Positions 1 to 8,423 of a DNA stretch of 64,000 nucleotides are shown piece by piece. Numbering within the stretch: position 1 is the first letter of the stretch; each line of letters opens with the position of its first letter. The stretch comes from Micromonospora sp. M71_S20 (GTDB taxonomy: Bacteria; Actinomycetota; Actinomycetes; Mycobacteriales; Micromonosporaceae): the NCBI RefSeq assembly GCF_003664255.1, contig NZ_RCCV01000001.1:1550001-1614000 (forward strand), in the 5' to 3' direction. The translations under genes and the position numbers were made by a program. Under the pieces are notes generated by a model. The model saw only the letters and a program-made list of their open reading frames with translations, searched no databases and was not told where the DNA came from.

Positions 1-261
1 GGGCGACTGTCGACCCTGGGCGAACACGTCGGCAAGCTCGGCTCGTCGCTCGGCGGCGCGGTGACCGCGTACAACCGGGCCGTGGGGTCGCTGGAGGCGC
101 GCGTGCTGGTCAGCGCCCGCAAGCTCGCCGAGCTGGGGGTCTCGGACCAGGAGCTGGCCGCGCCCGCGCAGATCGAGCTGGCGCCCCGGCAGCCGCAGGC
201 CCCGGAGCTGCTCGAAAACGCCGATGCCGGACCGCCGACCGGACGGTCGACACTGGACTGA
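1..261 (+). CDS. rmuC: RmuC-type DNA recombination protein, C-terminal fragment
   Basis: The frame is open from the first base of the window and ends at 261, so only the last 86 residues are present. The fragment (LGEHVGKLGSSLGGAV, then YNRAVGSLEARVLVSARKL) resembles the conserved end of RmuC proteins, where a helix with TAYN and GSLE motifs closes the nuclease-like domain, followed by a variable tail. RmuC proteins are thought to limit recombination-associated DNA rearrangement. The poorly conserved Pro/Ala tail after about residue 60 is normal. The upstream part lies outside the window, so the domain cannot be confirmed. Confidence 0.75.
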   Translation, partial: GRLSTLGEHVGKLGSSLGGAVTAYNRAVGSLEARVLVSARKLAELGVSDQELAAPAQIELAPRQPQAPELLENADAGPPTGRSTLD

Positions 262-284
262 CGACCGATACCTACCACTGCCGA

Positions 285-351
285 TGTGACAATGGACGAG
301 CGCCCATGTCACGAAGTGGTCACAACGAACTCGGTGGTAGTGACAGTGACC
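285..351. promoter_or_regulatory. cluster of GTCAC/GTGAC half-sites upstream of the subtilase
   Basis: Within 67 bp lie TGTGAC (285-290), TGTCAC (307-312), GGTCAC (318-323) and the doubled GTGACAGTGACC (340-351). Two of them form GTCAC-N6-GTCAC, and the inner pair is inverted. Such clustering upstream of a secreted protease suggests an operator, but no regulator can be named from sequence. Confidence 0.3.
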
Positions 352-423
352 AGCGGCAGCGCGAAGGATTCGCTTCACGCGTGCCCTGCATCTGAGGGCC
401 CTGTTCTCTGGAGGAAAGAGAAC

Positions 424-3400
424 GTGAGCAAACCCCGAAACCTGAGCCGGCGGACATCCGCCGCGCTTTTCGCGTCGGTCGTGGCGGCCAGCGCCGTGAC
501 CGTGGCCGGCGGTGCCGCCACGGCGAGCGCCGCGCCCACCGCCGCACCCGACGCGTCCCAGGCCACCCCTGTGGAGGCGCTGGGCTCGCACGACGCCAAG
601 CTGCTCGCCGAGGCGGAGGCGAAGAAGGCCCCGACCGTCACCCTGATCGTGGCCACCAAGAAGGGCGAGGCGAAGGACGTCGCCGCCGACCTCAAGAACC
701 TCGGCGCCGCCGTCACCGAGCGCTACGACAGCATCGGTTACGTCCTGGCCAAGGTCCCCACCGCCAAGGTGGTCAAGGCGGCCACGCTGCCCGGCGTCTC
801 CGCCGTCGACCTGGACGAGACCATCCAGCTGCCCGACCCGACGCCCGAGGTCGCCCCCTCCGGCAAGAAGGCGGCGAAGCAGGCGGCGACGCTGCCCGGC
901 CCGGGGGCCGACACCCCGGCCGCCAACCCCTACATGCCGACGAACGAGATCGGCGCCGTCGACTTCGTGGCGAAGAACCCCCAGTGGGACGGCCGCGGCG
1001 TCACGATCGGCATCATGGACTCCGGTGTGGACCTCGGCCACCCGGCGCTGCAGAAGACCACCACGGGCGAGCGCAAGATCGTCGACTGGGTCACCGCGAC
1101 GGACCCGTTCGAGGACGCCACCTGGCGCCCGATGCTCACCGAGGTGACCGGTCCGACGTTCACCTCCGGCGGCGCGACCTGGACGGCCCCGGCGGGCACC
1201 TACCGGTTCAACCGGTTCAGCGAGTCGATCACGGCCGCCAGCGACCCGGCCGGTGACGTCAACCGCGACGGCGACCGGACCGACACGTTCGGCATCCTCT
1301 ACGACCCGGCCACCCACAACATCTGGGTGGACGCCAACCAGAACAACAACTTCACCGACGACGCCGTGATGCGGCCGTACAAGGAGAAGTTCGACGTCGG
1401 CTACTTCGGCACCGACAACGCGGCCACCCCGGTGGTCGAGCGGATCCCGTTCGTGGTCGAGTACCGCGAGGACGTGGACACCGCCCCCATCGGCGGTCCC
1501 GGCCTGGTGGACTACGTCAACATCGGCATCGTCGAGAGCACCCACGGCACCCACGTCGCCGGCATCACCGCCGCCAACGACATGCTCGGCAACGGCGCCT
1601 TCGACGGTGCCGCGCCCGGTGCCAAGCTGGTCTCGGCCCGCGCCTGCTCCTGGGGCGGCGGCTGCACGTACGCCGCCCTCACCACCGGCATGGCCGACCT
1701 GGTGATCAACCGCAAGGTCGACGTGGTCAACATGTCGATCGGCGGCCTGCCGGCGCTGAACGACGGCAACAACGCCCGCGCCGAGCTCTACAACAACCTG
1801 ATCACCACCTACGGCGTGCAGATGTTCATCTCGGCCGGCAACTCCGGCCCGGGCCTGAACACCATCGGCGACCCGTCGGTGGCGGCCAACGTGGTCAGCG
1901 TCGCGGCCAGCATCAGCAAGGACACCTGGCTGGCCAACTACGGCTCCGCGGTGAAGAAGAAGAACGCGCTGTTCAACTTCTCCTCCCGCGGCCCGCGCGA
2001 GGACGGCGGCGTCAAGCCGAACATCGCCGCCCCCGGCTCGGCCATCTCCACCGCCCCGACCTGGCAGCCCGGCAACGCGGTCCCCGAGGCCGGCTACGCG
2101 CTGCCCCCGGGCTACGCGATGCTGAACGGCACCTCGATGGCCTCCCCGCAGGCCGCCGGCGCCGCCGCGCTGCTGCTGTCGGCCGCTAAGGCGACCGACA
2201 AGGGCGTCACCCCGGCCGCGCTGCGCCGGGCGATCTACAGCTCGGCCAAGCCGATCGAGGACGTTCCGACGTACGCCCAGGGCTACGGCATGTTCAACGT
2301 GCCCGGCGCGTGGAAGCTGCTGCGCAAGGGCGTGGAGACGCGCTCCTACACCTCCGAGGCCCCGGTCTGCACCGTCCTGTCCGGTCAGCTGGGCACCCCG
2401 AACCGGGGCACCGGCCTCTACAACCGGTGCGCCTCCACCGACGGTGGACAGCGGATCGGCCAGTCGAAGAGCTACCAGGTCAAGGTCACCCGCACCAGCG
2501 GGCCGGCCGGCACCGTGAAGCACAACGTGGGTCTGCGCGGCAACGACGGCACCTTCAAGGCGCCGAAGACCGTCTCGCTCCCGCTGAACAAGACCGTCAC
2601 CGTCTCGGTCACCGCCAAGCCCGCCACCGCCGGCGCGCACGGCGCGATCATGACGATCGACGACCCGGCCACCTCGGTGATCGACTTCGAGGTCTCCACC
2701 GTCGTCGTCGCCTCGAACGACGTGAAGAAGCCGAACTTCTCCTTCTCGGCCGAGGGCTCGGTCGACCGGAACGGCTTCACCTCGTACTTCGTGACGGTTC
2801 CGCCGGGCACGGGCGCCCTTCAGGTGAACCTCTCCGGCATCGCCACCGGTTCGCAGACCCGGTTCATCGCCTTCAACCCGTACGGCGTCCCGGTGGAGAG
2901 CACCTCCAGCCTCGCCTGCTACACCAACTTCTCCGACGTCAACGCCTGCAAGCCGCAGGAGCGCGACTACCAGAACCCGATCGCCGGGGTCTGGGAGATC
3001 GAGGTGGAGTCCCGTCGGACCTCGCCGTCGCTGAACAACCCGTTCCAGCTTACGGCGCGGGTGCAGGGTGTCGCGGTCGAGCCGGCCGTGGTCGAGCTGC
3101 CGTCGGTCACCGCCGGTGCGGCGACCCCGGTGACCTGGTCGCTGACCAACACCTTCGGCCCGGTCGCGGTGACCGGCCAGGGCGGCCCGCTCTCCAGCGT
3201 CCACGCTGAGCGGCCGACCATCGCCGAGGGCGCGTCGCAGGAGTACACCGTGGAGGTGCCGGCGGGCGCGACCCGCTTCACCGCCCGGATCGGCAACCCG
3301 GCCAGCGCCGCGGCCGACCTCGACCTCTACGTCTTCCGCGGCACCGCAGAGGTCGGTCGGGCCGCCGACGGCGACTCCGAGGAGGCCGTGACCATCAACA

Positions 3401-3693
3401 ACCCGCCGGCGGGCACCTACCGGGTGGTCGTCGAGGGTTACGCGGTGGACGGGGCCGGTGGCAGCACCGCCTACGACTACCGGGACTCGTTCTCCGCGGC
3501 GGCGCTGGGCAGCCTCTCGGCGCCCGCCACCCCGCTCAACCTGGCCCACGGCGCCACCGCCACCCTCACCGGTACGGTGACCGCCCAGTCCACCCCGGTC
3601 GCCGGTCGGGCGCTCTTCGGTGAGCTGTCCGTGGTGACCACCGAGGGCGCGGTCGTCGGCCGCGGTGCCGTCTCCATCGGCACCGTGAACTGA
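424..3693 (+). CDS. secreted S8 family serine peptidase (subtilase), 1089 aa
   Basis: This is a large secreted subtilisin-fold protease. The GTG at 424 is chosen because GGAGG lies just upstream (410-414) and an Arg-rich, hydrophobic signal peptide ending ATASA near residue 37 follows directly; the frame is open further upstream but that stretch looks non-coding. The catalytic triad is visible: Asp199 in GIMDSGVD, His374 in STHGTHVAG and Ser571 in NGTSMASP, with oxyanion Asn473 in SAGNSGPG. About 175 residues separate Asp and His, far more than in subtilisin and closer to the tripeptidyl-peptidase II arrangement. Residues about 50-150 look like an inhibitor-type propeptide. The C-terminal third holds beta-sandwich segments, including a PPC-like stretch (DLDLYVFRG, AGTYRVVVEG). 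A strong hairpin follows the stop. The substrate is unknown. Confidence 0.9.
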   Translation: MSKPRNLSRRTSAALFASVVAASAVTVAGGAATASAAPTAAPDASQATPVEALGSHDAKLLAEAEAKKAPTVTLIVATKKGEAKDVAADLKNLGAAVTERYDSIGYVLAKVPTAKVVKAATLPGVSAVDLDETIQLPDPTPEVAPSGKKAAKQAATLPGPGADTPAANPYMPTNEIGAVDFVAKNPQWDGRGVTIGIMDSGVDLGHPALQKTTTGERKIVDWVTATDPFEDATWRPMLTEVTGPTFTSGGATWTAPAGTYRFNRFSESITAASDPAGDVNRDGDRTDTFGILYDPATHNIWVDANQNNNFTDDAVMRPYKEKFDVGYFGTDNAATPVVERIPFVVEYREDVDTAPIGGPGLVDYVNIGIVESTHGTHVAGITAANDMLGNGAFDGAAPGAKLVSARACSWGGGCTYAALTTGMADLVINRKVDVVNMSIGGLPALNDGNNARAELYNNLITTYGVQMFISAGNSGPGLNTIGDPSVAANVVSVAASISKDTWLANYGSAVKKKNALFNFSSRGPREDGGVKPNIAAPGSAISTAPTWQPGNAVPEAGYALPPGYAMLNGTSMASPQAAGAAALLLSAAKATDKGVTPAALRRAIYSSAKPIEDVPTYAQGYGMFNVPGAWKLLRKGVETRSYTSEAPVCTVLSGQLGTPNRGTGLYNRCASTDGGQRIGQSKSYQVKVTRTSGPAGTVKHNVGLRGNDGTFKAPKTVSLPLNKTVTVSVTAKPATAGAHGAIMTIDDPATSVIDFEVSTVVVASNDVKKPNFSFSAEGSVDRNGFTSYFVTVPPGTGALQVNLSGIATGSQTRFIAFNPYGVPVESTSSLACYTNFSDVNACKPQERDYQNPIAGVWEIEVESRRTSPSLNNPFQLTARVQGVAVEPAVVELPSVTAGAATPVTWSLTNTFGPVAVTGQGGPLSSVHAERPTIAEGASQEYTVEVPAGATRFTARIGNPASAAADLDLYVFRGTAEVGRAADGDSEEAVTINNPPAGTYRVVVEGYAVDGAGGSTAYDYRDSFSAAALGSLSAPATPLNLAHGATATLTGTVTAQSTPVAGRALFGELSVVTTEGAVVGRGAVSIGTVN

Positions 3694-3713
3694 CCCGTCC
3701 CGCACCGGAACAC

Positions 3714-3745
3714 CGGAGCCCGTCCCCACCCGGGGGCGGGCTCCG
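3714..3745 (+). terminator. terminator hairpin after the subtilase
   Basis: A 14-bp stem (CGGAGCCCG-T-CCCC paired with GGGG-G-CGGGCTCCG, one G-T wobble) with a 4-nt loop starts 20 nt after the stop. There is no T-run, which is common in very GC-rich actinobacteria. Confidence 0.7.
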
Positions 3746-3796
3746 CCCGTTCGGGCGACTTCCGTCGCGACGCACGGGCTCGGGGTATCCGCTACG

Positions 3797-3960
3797 GACG
3801 GGCTCGGGACGTCCCGCGACGCACGGACCCGGGGTGTCCCGACGCGACCGCGGGTGGACGGGCTCCGCCCCTCCCGTCAGCCGCGACGCGCGATCTCGGG
3901 GCGTCCCGGCGCGGACGGGCTCCGGCCCCTCCGGTCAGCCGCGGCGGGCGGTCTCGACCA
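3797..3960. repeat. degenerate ~57-60 bp tandem repeat
   Basis: Three decayed units start with GACGGGCTC at 3797, 3857 and 3914. The last two are the best matched: GACGGGCTCCGCCCCTCCCG and GACGGGCTCCGGCCCCTCCG, each followed by GTCAGCCGCG. Between them lies a GCGACGC...CTCGGGGCGTCCCG module. The last unit contains the stop codon and last codons of the lipoprotein gene on the minus strand, so the array looks like decayed copies of that gene's 3' end. Confidence 0.6.
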
Positions 3961-4390
3961 GGAAGGGCGTGCCCTGCTGGCAGGTGGTGAGCAGGTCGCG
4001 CTGGACCCGGCCGGTGACCGTGACCTTCGCGCCCGCCTTCAGCAGGTCGCGCGGGCCGCCGATCAGCAGGTAGTTGTCGAGCAGCAGGCAGTTGGGCTCC
4101 ACCCCGGAGGTGACGGTCCCGGTCAGGGTGGTGCCGCCGGCCGGCGGTGTCTTCGTCGGCCCCCCGGTGGGCCTCGTGGGCGGCGGCAGGGCCGGCCCCG
4201 TCGGGTCCACCGGGTCACCGGAGGTCGGCGGGGCCGTGGGGATGCTCGGATCAGGGCTGGGCGGGCTGGTCACCGGCTGCGCTCCCGTCGGGGTCGGGGT
4301 GGGGGTGTCGCCGGCACCGTCCTGCCCGCCGCAGGCGCTCAGCGCCACGCAGACGGCCAGCGCGGAGACGGCGAGCCGAAGAGTCCTCAT
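3935..4390 (-). CDS. small secreted lipoprotein with OB-like C-terminal domain
   Basis: A 151-residue protein with a lipoprotein signal: MRTLRLAVSALAVCVALSAC, lipobox LSAC, so Cys20 should be lipidated and the protein anchored outside the membrane. Residues about 25-75 form a Pro/Thr-rich linker. The rest (LTGTVTSGVEPNCLLLD, LKAGAKVTVTGRV, TTCQQGTPFLVE) has the alternating beta pattern of bacterial OB-fold lipoproteins, with two Cys that could pair. The ATG at 4390 is preferred over an upstream in-frame start because the signal peptide begins there. It follows ispH by 43 bp on the same strand. The function is unknown. Confidence 0.75.
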   Translation of the reverse strand: MRTLRLAVSALAVCVALSACGGQDGAGDTPTPTPTGAQPVTSPPSPDPSIPTAPPTSGDPVDPTGPALPPPTRPTGGPTKTPPAGGTTLTGTVTSGVEPNCLLLDNYLLIGGPRDLLKAGAKVTVTGRVQRDLLTTCQQGTPFLVETARRG

Positions 4391-4433
4391 ACCCTTGTCT
4401 GACGCAGCGGGGCCGCCTGCCGTTCCCGCCCGG

Positions 4434-5423
4434 TCAGCCACGGGCCGCGGCGGCGGCCTTCATGTCCCGCTTCAGCTCCTGCGGCAGCGAGAAGGTCAGC
4501 CGCTCGTTGGCGGTCACCACCTCGTCGACGTCGGTGAAGCCGCGCGCCGCGAGGTGGGCCAGCACCTCCTGGACCAGCTCGTCGGGGACGCTGGCGCCCG
4601 AGGTCAGGCCGACCGTACGCGCCCCCTCCAGCCAGGCCTCGTCGATCTCGTGCGCGAAGTCGACGAGGTGACCGGCGCGCGCGCCGGCGTCCAGGGCCAC
4701 CTCGACCAGGCGTACCGAGTTGGAGGAGTTGGTCGAGCCCACGACGATCATCACGTCGCACTCGGGCGCGATCTCCTTGACCACGTGCTGCCGGTTGGAG
4801 GTGGCGTAGCAGATGTCGTCGCTGGGCGGTGACTGGAGCATCGGCAGCCGCTTCTTGAGCCGGGCCACCGTCTCCAGCGTCTCGTCGACCGAGAGGGTGG
4901 TCTGGGAGAGCCAGACGACCTTGTTCGGGTCGCGGACGGTGATCCGGTCGGCGTCCTCCGGGCCGTCCACGAGCTGGATGTGCTCGGGGGCCTCGCCGGA
5001 GGTGCCGATGACCTCCTCGTGCCCCTCGTGGCCGATCAGCAGGATGTCGTAGTCCTCGGCGGCGAACCGCTTCGCCTCCTGGTGCACCTTGGTGACCAGC
5101 GGGCAGGTCGCGTCGATCGCCCGCAGCGAACGGGTCCGGGCCTGCTCGTAGACCTCCGGGGCCACCCCGTGCGCGGAGAAGATGACGGTGGCGCCCTCCG
5201 GCACCTCCTCGTTCTCCTCCACGAAGATCGCGCCCTGGGCCTCCAGGGTCTGCACGACGTGCTTGTTGTGCACGATCTGCTTGCGTACGTAGATCGGGGC
5301 GCCGTAGAGCTTGAGTGCCTCCTCCACGGTCTGCACCGCGCGGTCCACGCCCGCGCAGTAGCCGCGGGGCTTGGCCAGGATCACGCGCTTGCCGGTCCGG
5401 GACGTCACTTCAGCCTGAGTCAC
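4434..5423 (-). CDS. ispH: 4-hydroxy-3-methylbut-2-enyl diphosphate reductase
   Basis: This is the last enzyme of the non-mevalonate (MEP) pathway. It reduces HMBPP to IPP and DMAPP using a [4Fe-4S] cluster. The 329-residue product shows the family marks: PRGYCAGV with cluster ligand Cys23, the Cys of [11 protein letters not shown], and the Cys of [10 protein letters not shown], plus the TNSSNS substrate-binding segment. The GTG at 5423 is chosen because family similarity begins at once and a TACGAT -10 box ends 6 nt upstream, implying a leaderless mRNA; the reading frame runs on upstream without similarity. It is divergent from xseA. Confidence 0.95.
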   Translation of the reverse strand: MTQAEVTSRTGKRVILAKPRGYCAGVDRAVQTVEEALKLYGAPIYVRKQIVHNKHVVQTLEAQGAIFVEENEEVPEGATVIFSAHGVAPEVYEQARTRSLRAIDATCPLVTKVHQEAKRFAAEDYDILLIGHEGHEEVIGTSGEAPEHIQLVDGPEDADRITVRDPNKVVWLSQTTLSVDETLETVARLKKRLPMLQSPPSDDICYATSNRQHVVKEIAPECDVMIVVGSTNSSNSVRLVEVALDAGARAGHLVDFAHEIDEAWLEGARTVGLTSGASVPDELVQEVLAHLAARGFTDVDEVVTANERLTFSLPQELKRDMKAAAAARG

Positions 5424-5740
5424 CCGCCCATCGTACGTGCCGCCCCCGAGGGCGACACGGGACGCGACCGCCACCACGGCGCCGGCCGTGGCCTGCCGGA
5501 ACGGGGGCGCCGGCGGCGCGCGCGGCCGCCGGCGCCCCTCCGGAAGGCCCTTCCGGCACCGACGCGCCCAGGGTGATCCTGATCCCACCATGCGATCGCG
5601 CGGGGCCCCGGCACGCCGGCCCGACCGCCGCCGGGCCGGTGCCGACCGGGTGCCGCCCGCCCCGCCGAGCCGCGCCCGCCGGACCGGCCACGCCGAGTCG
5701 CTCGCGCGGGGCTGTCCGGGGCGGGCCGTAGGGTGGGCCG
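5424..5740. other. 317-bp ispH/xseA divergent intergenic region
   Basis: No gene is supported here. It is extremely GC-rich. Each end carries a TANNNT hexamer 6 nt from a start codon: TACGAT (5430-5435, read on minus) for ispH and TAGGGT (5729-5734) for xseA. Nothing else stands out. Confidence 0.6.
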
Positions 5741-6961
5741 GTGAGCACAGGCGAGGTGGGGCGGAGCACGTCCGAGGAGCCGTGGCCGGTCCGGGTGGTC
5801 AGCCAGAAGGTCGGGGCCTGGATCGCCCGGCTGGGCTGGGTGTGGGTGGACGGGCAGGTGGCGCAGATCAGCCGCCGGCCGGGCGCCAGCACCGTCTTCC
5901 TCACGCTGCGGGATCCGTCGGCCGACCTGAGCCTGACGGTCACCACCAACCGGGACGTGCTGGACGTGGGCGCGCCCGAGCTGCGCGAGGGCGCCCGGGT
6001 GGTGCTGCACGCCAAGCCGGAGTTCTACGCCGCCCGGGGCACGCTGAGCCTGCGCGCCGACGAGATCCGGCAGGTCGGCCTCGGCGAGCTGCTGGCCCGG
6101 CTGGAGAAGCTGAAGAAGCTGCTCGCGGCCGAGGGGCTGTTCGACCGGGCGCGCAAGCGCCGGCCGCCGTTCCTGCCCAACCGGGTCGGGCTGATCACGG
6201 GCCGCGCCTCGGCCGCCGAGCGCGACGTGCTGACCAACGCCCGCCGGCGCTGGCCGGCGGTGGAGTTCCGCACGGTCAACGTGGCCGTGCAGGGGCCGAG
6301 CGCCGTTCCGCAGATCGTCGACGCGCTCAAGGTGCTGGACGCCGACCCGACCGTCGACGTGATCGTCATCGCCCGGGGCGGGGGCGGCATCGAGGACCTG
6401 CTGCCCTTCTCCGACGAGGCGCTCTGTCGGGCCGTCTTCGCCTGCCGCACGCCGGTGGTCAGCGCGATCGGCCACGAGACCGACGCGCCACTGGTCGACT
6501 ACGTCGCCGACGTACGTGCCTCGACGCCGACCGACGCCGCCAAGCGCGTGGTTCCGGACCTTACCGAGGAGGTGCGCGTCATCCGGCAGGCCCGGCACCG
6601 CCTCGAACGCGCGGTGCGCAACCTGGTGGACCGCGAGTCGCACCGGCTCGACGGCCTGCGCTCCCGACCGGTGCTGGCCCGCCCGCAGGTGATGGTCGAC
6701 CAGCGGCTCGCCGACCTGACCGGGCTGCGCCAGCGGGCCGGGCGCTGCCTGGACCACCGGCTCGCCGCCGCCGACGACGACCTGCGGCACACCCTGGCCC
6801 GGCTGCGCGCCCTCTCCCCCGCCGCGACCCTCGACCGGGGCTACGCGATCGTCCAGCGCGCCGACGGCCACGTCGTGCGCGCGGCGTCCGAGGTCGGCAA
6901 GGGCGACCCGCTCCGGGTACGCCTCGCCGACGGCGAGCTGGCCGCGACGGTCGACGGCTGA
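5741..6961 (+). CDS. xseA: exodeoxyribonuclease VII large subunit
   Basis: The 406-residue catalytic subunit of ExoVII degrades single-stranded DNA. The N-terminal OB fold (about residues 20-115) carries [24 protein letters not shown]. The catalytic core follows, with [14 protein letters not shown], the [17 protein letters not shown] motif and [26 protein letters not shown], and then a coiled-coil-like helix and a C-terminal DRGYAIV segment. The GTG at 5741 lies 6 nt after a TAGGGT -10 hexamer with no Shine-Dalgarno, so it is probably leaderless. It is followed after 27 bp by xseB, its partner subunit. Confidence 0.95.
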   Translation: MSTGEVGRSTSEEPWPVRVVSQKVGAWIARLGWVWVDGQVAQISRRPGASTVFLTLRDPSADLSLTVTTNRDVLDVGAPELREGARVVLHAKPEFYAARGTLSLRADEIRQVGLGELLARLEKLKKLLAAEGLFDRARKRRPPFLPNRVGLITGRASAAERDVLTNARRRWPAVEFRTVNVAVQGPSAVPQIVDALKVLDADPTVDVIVIARGGGGIEDLLPFSDEALCRAVFACRTPVVSAIGHETDAPLVDYVADVRASTPTDAAKRVVPDLTEEVRVIRQARHRLERAVRNLVDRESHRLDGLRSRPVLARPQVMVDQRLADLTGLRQRAGRCLDHRLAAADDDLRHTLARLRALSPAATLDRGYAIVQRADGHVVRAASEVGKGDPLRVRLADGELAATVDG

Positions 6962-6988
6962 GCGGGGACGGGATCACGATGTGGTGGG

Positions 6989-7210
6989 ATGGCAACGATG
7001 ACTGACGAGAAGAAGGACGAACGGCTCAGCTACGAGCAGGCCCGCGCCGAGCTGGCGTCGGTGGTCGAGCGGCTGGAGACCGGCGGTACGACGCTGGAGG
7101 AGTCACTGGCGCTCTGGGAGCGCGGCGAGAAGCTCGCCGACACCTGCCAGCGCTGGCTCGACGGCGCCCGCGCCCGCATCGACGCCGCCCGCCAGGACCC
7201 CGCCTCCTGA
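6989..7210 (+). CDS. xseB: exodeoxyribonuclease VII small subunit
   Basis: A 73-residue helical protein with the family signature LSYEQARAELASVVERLETG, then LEESLALWERGEKLADTCQRWLDGARARI. The small subunit binds the large one and is needed for active ExoVII. ATG codons at 6989 and 6998 are both possible starts. It ends convergently with a lipoprotein gene, and a 69-bp palindromic element lies between them. Confidence 0.93.
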   Translation: MATMTDEKKDERLSYEQARAELASVVERLETGGTTLEESLALWERGEKLADTCQRWLDGARARIDAARQDPAS

Positions 7211-7226
7211 CCCACCCCCGCGCGTC

Positions 7227-7295
7227 GATCATGGAGTTGTGGTGGGCGATACAGGGCACTTTGCACCTTGTGTCACCCACCACAACTGCATGATC
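7227..7295. repeat. 69-bp palindromic intergenic element
   Basis: The outer arms GATCATGGAGTTGTGGTGGG and CCCACCACAACTGCATGATC pair over 20 bp with a single mismatch, and the inner bases continue an imperfect stem. It sits between the convergent xseB and lipoprotein genes, so it could end transcription on both strands. The outer flanks (CACCCC and GGGGTG) are also complementary. I recall such GATCATG-GTTGTGGTGGG elements recurring in Micromonospora-type genomes, which I cannot test here. Confidence 0.7.
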
Positions 7296-7323
7296 CACGG
7301 GGTGGGAGCGGGGGCGGGGTGGG

Positions 7324-8178
7324 TCAGTTGAAGAGGTTGTAGAGCTCCGCCGGGGCCTCCACGACCTGGTCGGCCGGCGGCTTCTGGGCGGCGGTGGCGC
7401 TGCCGTAGTCCGAGTACGTGATCCGGATGTCCTGCGCCTTGGTCTGGCCGGCGGCCGGGATCTGGATGACCATCTCGCTGAGCCGGCCCTGCGGGTCGAG
7501 CTTCGCGGTGAACGGCACCGACTTGGCCTGCGCCCCGAGGGCCGTGATCACCGTCGGGTCCACCGAACCCGCCTCCGCCGCCTTCGACACGTCGATCGTG
7601 CCGGCGTACGCGCCCTCGCCCGTCTGACGCACCTCCGTGATGCCCTGCGTCAGCACCTCGCTGCCGGCGGGGTCGACCTTGTCGAAGTCGAAGCCGAGGT
7701 TGCGGTTGCCCTTGATCCGGGTCTGGTCCAGGTGCTGGTACTTGCCGAGGTTGAGCTTCTGCACTCCCGGCACGCTGCTGGCGGTCGTGCCGCCGAGTTC
7801 GACCTTCACCCAGCTGTCGGGCTTGTAGTGGACGAGGTCGAGCTTCATGAACAGGTCGTCGGTCGGCTTGCCGATCGTCACCCGCATCTCGGCGCTCTGG
7901 GTCGGCTCGTGCACCCGTCCCTCGGCCGTCGAGCCGACGCCGGACATGGTGAACCGGAAGTTGCCGTTGCTGATCTCACGGGTGGAGGCCAGCAGCGCCT
8001 GCTTGGCGTCACCGGACGCCGGGGCCGCGCTGCCGGAGGCCGCGGGCGTACCGGACGCCGAGACGGACGGGGAGGCGGACGAGCCCGCCGTCGGGGTCCC
8101 GGAGGCGTTGCAGGCGGCCAGACCGGGAGTGAACAGGGCGGCGGCCACCAGGCCGGCGCTCAGGCGTCGAACAGTCAT
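7324..8178 (-). CDS. lipoprotein, LppX/LprG-like, copy 1
   Basis: A 284-residue lipoprotein. The signal peptide is MTVRRLSAGLVAAALFTPG with lipobox LAAC, followed by a Ser/Ala/Pro linker. The mature domain starts at ALLASTREISNGNFRFTMSG and runs through GRVHEPTQSAEMR, YQHLDQTRIKG and GITEVRQTGEGAYAGTIDVS. This pattern resembles mycobacterial LppX/LprG-type lipid-binding lipoproteins, but the family call is tentative. The ATG at 8178 has GGGAGA upstream. It is clearly a paralogue of the next gene (shared AAQKPPAD and YADYG/YSDYG near the C-terminus), and both lie on the same strand. Confidence 0.75.
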   Translation of the reverse strand: MTVRRLSAGLVAAALFTPGLAACNASGTPTAGSSASPSVSASGTPAASGSAAPASGDAKQALLASTREISNGNFRFTMSGVGSTAEGRVHEPTQSAEMRVTIGKPTDDLFMKLDLVHYKPDSWVKVELGGTTASSVPGVQKLNLGKYQHLDQTRIKGNRNLGFDFDKVDPAGSEVLTQGITEVRQTGEGAYAGTIDVSKAAEAGSVDPTVITALGAQAKSVPFTAKLDPQGRLSEMVIQIPAAGQTKAQDIRITYSDYGSATAAQKPPADQVVEAPAELYNLFN

Positions 8179-8378
8179 ACGTGTCTCCCACATGGGTCAC
8201 CCGACGCACCTGGCGGCGGCCGGAAACCGGGCGGCGCACCACGTCGGCTGCGCCGCGCGAACCCCCTGAGGCCGGCTGCCGGGGCGACCGGTCCGGGTCC
8301 GCCCCACTCCTGTTCCCTGTCGCCGCGTCGCACAATCACCGGGATGTCCGGTTGCCCCCGACGGGCGACCCCGGAACG

Positions 8379-8412
8379 CGGAAACGGGGCGGCCGAGGCC
8401 GCCCCGTTTCCG
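8379..8412 (-). terminator. perfect 15-bp hairpin between the lipoprotein paralogues
   Basis: The arms CGGAAACGGGGCGGC and GCCGCCCCGTTTCCG pair without mismatch around a CGAG loop. It lies 11 nt downstream of the minus-strand lipoprotein gene ending at 8424 and should separate its transcript from copy 1. Confidence 0.8.
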
Positions 8413-8423
8413 TTCTGCCGGTG

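Noticed and set aside
5424..5591. An N-terminal extension of ispH in the same frame
   Set aside because: The extra residues are Arg/Pro/Gly-rich with no family similarity, and the TACGAT box would lie inside them; the GTG at 5423 fits both similarity and promoter.
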